A DNA stretch of 64,000 bases from assembly GCA_029721515.1 (NCBI GenBank), contig CM056567.1, positions 6,585,507 through 6,649,506 on the forward strand. Direction: 5' to 3'. The translations under genes and the position numbers were made by a program. This document shows, piece after piece, positions 61,701 to 64,000 of the stretch. The DNA comes from Synanceia verrucosa (lineage: Eukaryota; Chordata; Actinopteri; Perciformes; Synanceiidae). Under the pieces are notes generated by a model. The model searched no databases, had not been told where the DNA came from, and was given only the letters and a program-made list of their open reading frames with translations. Numbering within the stretch: position 1 is the stretch's first letter; every line of letters begins with the position of its first letter.

Positions 61701-62604
61701 CATCAGGTTTTCTATTTCCAAAAGGAGGGTTCTTGAAAAGTAACGTATGAATTTATGTTGAGGCCTGATAGTGAGGTATTCCTGCTCGGCAGATGTTTCA
61801 TCTTTACCAAAGCAGACTTCAGGGTTCCAAAGAATTCACATGATGAACTCAGTATGGCTCCAAAAGTCTTGACAGGGGAATGTGGAAGAGAGTATAAACG
61901 GTCTGTTGACTATGACTCATTGATATGGCGCTGTAACATTAAATACTAATTACTAGCACTCAAAGTCAGTCGCACAAAGTTAAATATTTAAAATATAGAG
62001 CTGCTCCATTTGAAATTAGCTACTTCACATTGCCTGGCCTTGCATAAGACTTTCAAAAAGTTCATCAAAATTCTGCCTTGCATTTAAATCTGGTTTAGCA
62101 TAAATTGTGAATGCATTCGTATTTCATTTTAAGACAGTGGAACTAATCCTCACACTGTATTCTGCCATGCTAGCATCTGGCTCTGGTCCACCATTTTGGT
62201 TAAATTAAGTGAAATAAATAAATATTTTCCCGTACAATTTGGTCAGACATTTCATATCTACAAAACTAATGGCATTCACACTGATTCAGCTGAACATGCT
62301 AATCTAAGGCGGTGAACAGAGTAAACACAACACCTGTCATGTTGTGAGCGTCTCAGCATTTAGCTACTCGAACAGACTGATAGTTATATTGTGTTCCCAT
62401 CTTCACAGTGGATGTCGTCATGGTGAACAGTAACATTCAACGTCGCCATGGTGCTAAAAGACAGAGGCTGTACTCACCAGGTTTCTGCTCACCACTTCAG
62501 GGTTATTGACCACCGCAACCAGGTAGATGATGGTGAGGGCTGAATTGAGCACATAAGAGCAGAAGAGGTTCTTATGCAGCGTGATCCTTTGGCAGCTCAG
62601 ACTC
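52554..62604 (-). CDS. calcr: calcr, calcitonin receptor (class B1 GPCR), TM region and C-tail, 7 exons, 5' incomplete
   Basis: Seen: on the minus strand exons 62604-62478, 58018-57865, 57200-57140, 56957-56891, 56748-56530, 55414-55373 and 52775-52554 splice GT-AG into one frame ending in TGA at 52556-52554. They encode the first intracellular loop (SLSCQRITLHKN) and TM2, TM3 ([20 protein letters not shown]), TM4 (WYYLLGWGFPLVP), the second extracellular loop cysteine (NCW), TM5 to TM6 (KAVRATLILVPLLG), TM7 (GLLVATIFCFFNGEV) and a 73-residue tail exon. Exon sizes 154, 61 and 42 bp match the classic layout of this receptor group. Established: CALCR/CALCRL are plasma-membrane Gs-coupled receptors for calcitonin, amylin, CGRP and adrenomedullin, with RAMP partners. 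CALCR-like features include SVETHLLY, GIQFVIFPWRP and KRQW; NGEV and the distal tail are CALCRL-like. Convergence with vps50 as in human 7q21 favours calcr. TM1 and the hormone-binding domain lie beyond the window. Confidence 0.9.
52776..55372 (-). other. calcr: calcr intron before the tail exon
   Basis: 2.6 kb with a long poly(T) on the plus strand at about 52940-52966 (poly(A) on the gene strand). No element recognised. Confidence 0.75.
55373..55414 (-). CDS. calcr: calcr 42-bp exon: TM7
   Basis: The exon has exactly 14 codons, phase 0/0: GLLVATIFCFFNGE, acceptor ttttaag, donor gtaag. The 42-bp TM7 exon is a hallmark of secretin-family genes. Skipping it would keep frame but remove 14 residues of TM7, as in the mammalian delta-e13 form (established knowledge). 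Confidence 0.95.
55415..56529 (-). other. calcr: calcr intron with interspersed repeat
   Basis: Contains a T-run (about 55631-55649) and the 'cctccaccaagg' repeat starting at 55816 with nuclear-receptor-like half-sites at 56091-56128. Confidence 0.75.
55816..56250 (+). repeat. interspersed repeat related to the 44.2-kb copy
   Basis: Begins attacctccaccaaggaggc and continues gtttgtttgtttatttattt and gcaaaataactcaaagttat, matching the 44.2-kb copy in reverse. The right part carries AGGTCA-type motifs. The right boundary is approximate. Confidence 0.65.
56530..56748 (-). CDS. calcr: calcr exon: TM5, ICL3, TM6, ECL3
   Basis: The exon has 73 complete codons, acceptor ttctgcag, donor gtagcc (weaker than consensus). 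It contains VNLFFLLNIIRVLVTKLRDT, AESNMYMKAVRATLILVPLL, GIQFVIFPWRPENR and YEYIMHILMHYQ. The KAVRATL / PLLG region is the class B1 TM6 hinge used in G-protein coupling. Confidence 0.95.
56891..56957 (-). CDS. calcr: calcr exon: ECL2 cysteine and start of TM5
   Basis: The exon is 67 bp, acceptor ttctgtag, donor gtaagt. It encodes (N)CWMSVETHLLYAVHGPIVA and ALL. CW is the conserved disulfide site; SVETHLLY matches CALCR rather than the SSDTHLLY of CALCRL. Confidence 0.95.
57140..57200 (-). CDS. calcr: calcr exon: end of TM4 and ECL2
   Basis: The 61-bp exon has acceptor ttccaag and donor gtgagt. It encodes (G)FPLVPASIHAVARKKYFDD and AA of the asparagine completed in the next exon. FPLVP matches CALCR (FPLVP) better than CALCRL (FPLIP). 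Confidence 0.94.
57201..57864 (-). other. calcr: calcr intron
   Basis: 664 bp between the TM3-TM4 and ECL2 exons; nothing recognised. Confidence 0.75.
57865..58018 (-). CDS. calcr: calcr exon: TM3, ICL2, TM4
   Basis: The exon is 154 bp, acceptor tctgcag, donor gtgagt. It encodes VGCKVLHFFHMYMLGCNYFW, then [20 protein letters not shown] and QHLHWYYLLGW plus G. The cysteine in VGCK is the expected TM3 partner of the second-loop disulfide. EGIYLH is the class B1 signature at the base of TM3. Confidence 0.96.
59717..59740. repeat. (GCAT)6 self-complementary microsatellite
   Basis: Six perfect GCAT units; every unit is its own reverse complement when shifted, so the tract can form a cruciform or hairpin. 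Confidence 0.95.
60803..61178 (+). mobile_element. TTAA-flanked MITE family, copy 5 (short)
   Basis: 376 bp from TTAACTCTGAGTGCCATTGA to GTACTCAAAGAGTTAA. It lacks the segment between caaaatattctg and the right terminal repeat that copies 3 and 4 retain. A TTTGACGTCAAA palindrome lies at 60828-60839. Confidence 0.92.
62478..62604 (-). CDS. calcr: calcr exon: ICL1 and TM2
   Basis: The exon is 127 bp, acceptor cacacag, donor gtgagta. It encodes SLSCQRITLHKNLFCSYVLN, then SALTIIYLVAVVNNPEVVSR and NL. The LSCQR and LHKN motifs are class B1 signatures. It is the first exon of this gene inside the window in transcription order. Confidence 0.93.
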
Positions 62605-64000
62605 CTGTGTGCAGAGAGATACCATGATTAGCTGTGTGTGTGTGTATATATATATATTAGTGTATGGGTACATGTTGATAATATGCATTTACCAACCAGT
62701 CAAGCTGCGGTTTGCTTCTATGTCTGGCCAAAATGTCATCATTTCATCATTTTATATATTTCTGTGAATTTGTTCGAACATGATTTTTTTTTTGGCCAAA
62801 AGTGTTTTGTGAGGTTGCCGAATTCTAACAGGTTCATCTTTGAGTCCAAGTGAACTTTGTCCATATTTGCTGGTCCTGATGGATGTACTGTAGATACATG
62901 AGGATGGACAGGACACTTTTTTCTTTATAAAACTAAAATAAAAATACAAATTGGGAATAAAAACTTTCCTGACACGCAAACACACAACATTAAAGAAGAC
63001 AAATTTGCTGAAGCAGGCTAAATAGAAGAAGAGATGACTGGTAAGCTAATAGTTTAATGAGGATTTCAGATGCTGCTACAGTCTGTGAAATATCAAATAA
63101 TTTGGATGTTTCATCTCAGGATGTTTTGTGGTTGGCACAAAAATCCCTGGGATCAATGAGCTGGATTGCCTATAACTGCTCTAGAAAAGCTGTTAAATAA
63201 TGCATAATGGATCACAAGGGTGGTCCTTAATACCTCGGCCAGCCACTTAGAATTAATAGCATAATGAAATGGTTGACAGGCTGAGTGCAAACAATTACTA
63301 GAATCAAAACTCTTACAAGTCACTCATAGCCTTTATTGTCAGGTAAATAATGTTTTAATTTCAGGGTGGCAATCAAATGTATTGCAGCTCACAGTGTGCC
63401 TGAAGCCTAACGTATCCATACACCAAAAATATTTTGCAGAATATAGCCTCCCATAAATATCCTCTACAGTTTAAGAAGTCATATCCTTTTATTGCTCATG
63501 GACAATTATATCTTTCTTAAGGCATAAAAACCCCAGAGACTCATGAAAAACAGGAAGAGTGCTACATTTCCTCTAACCAGGACAAAACAGCATATACAAC
63601 TACACATTTCCACTGTCATAGAGGCCATGGTTATCGCCGACAGAAAAAGTCCTGTCTGCAGACATAAAAGGGAATGCAGGAGCTGGTGAATGCTTATATA
63701 CAAAAGGTTTTATCTAAAAGGGGATGTCAAAACACTGGCTGTACTTATGACAGCGTCATTTGGACCATCACAGATCCTAACATCTTCAGGGCCGTTCAAC
63801 TACGTCTGTTTTTCCACGGCAAGCTGGAGTATTTTTATCTGGGAATCCTGACAGTGTTGATGTAGAGTTGTAAATAACAGAGTAGTGCAGCTGTACACCA
63901 ATGCATACCACTGTAAGCTTCACATCTGGATCTTATAATACAACATAAGCCTCCAATATTTAAAATGTTTGGCTATAAATAGGATAAGGTTAAAAAGAAA
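62605..64000 (-). other. calcr: calcr intron (5' side), runs off window
   Basis: No exon encoding TM1 (expected immediately upstream) is visible. Contains a short TG/TA run at 62634-62656. The upstream exons must lie beyond 64000. Confidence 0.7.

Larger units (their letters stand above)
58019..62477 (-). other. calcr: calcr intron with MITE copy 5
   Basis: 4.46 kb containing a GT run at about 59224-59255, a (GCAT)6 run at 59717-59740 and MITE copy 5 at 60803-61178. No miRNA hairpin recognised. Confidence 0.8.

Noticed and set aside
8665..62656. Regular short repeats as a possible CRISPR array
   Set aside because: All are microsatellites or dispersed eukaryotic repeats; no repeat-spacer structure, and the host is a vertebrate.
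63506..63865. Frames near the right edge as a candidate TM1 exon of calcr
   Set aside because: The translations lack the expected TM1 pattern and there is no donor that joins in phase with the exon at 62604.

Overview
The window is vertebrate nuclear DNA, almost certainly from a teleost fish. Two spliced genes with GT-AG introns are visible, and the spacers carry a fish-type repeat load: piggyBac-like and hAT MITEs, a Tc1/mariner relic, dense CA/TG microsatellites, and the 'tgtcctcac...ggggac' and 'cctctgccaagg' repeat families. No bacterial features, rRNA or tRNA genes were seen.

Layout. From 378 to 35267 on the + strand lie twelve exons encoding the last ~513 residues of Vps50/syndetin (CCDC132), the EARP/GARP-II tethering-complex subunit. 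The N-terminal half lies left of the window. One intron (8794-24594) is 15.8 kb and the last is only 86 bp. From 35268 to about 36.5 kb is the vps50 3' UTR. From there to about 52 kb is an intergenic spacer with repeats and no supportable gene. From 62604 down to 52554 on the - strand lie seven exons encoding the transmembrane part and cytoplasmic tail of a class B1 GPCR of the calcitonin receptor/CALCRL group. The extracellular domain and TM1 exons lie right of the window. The convergent pair VPS50 > < CALCR matches my knowledge of human chromosome 7q21, so I call it calcr. Exon boundaries join in frame in both genes, and exon lengths agree with the translated proteins.

The two genes are neighbours by ancestry and have no evident shared pathway: syndetin recycles endosomal cargo, and the receptor senses calcitonin-family peptides at the plasma membrane.

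Most notable points: (i) vps50 exon 8713-8793 is a phase-symmetric 81-bp exon whose acceptor has a (TG)18 run where a pyrimidine tract would be expected and whose upstream donor (ATG|gtacag) is weak, a plausible regulated-skipping arrangement; (ii) five copies of one TTAA-flanked MITE family with a subterminal palindrome occur in the 64 kb; (iii) a 646-bp hAT element with a perfect 8-bp duplication carries a damaged BED-finger ORF; (iv) the calcr tail reads as a mix of CALCR and CALCRL features; (v) a MITE sits next to the vps50 3' end and carries two AATAAA signals; (vi) a cluster of perfect GGGGAC/GTCCCC hairpins lies at 47.4-47.7 kb. I found no convincing new biological system.
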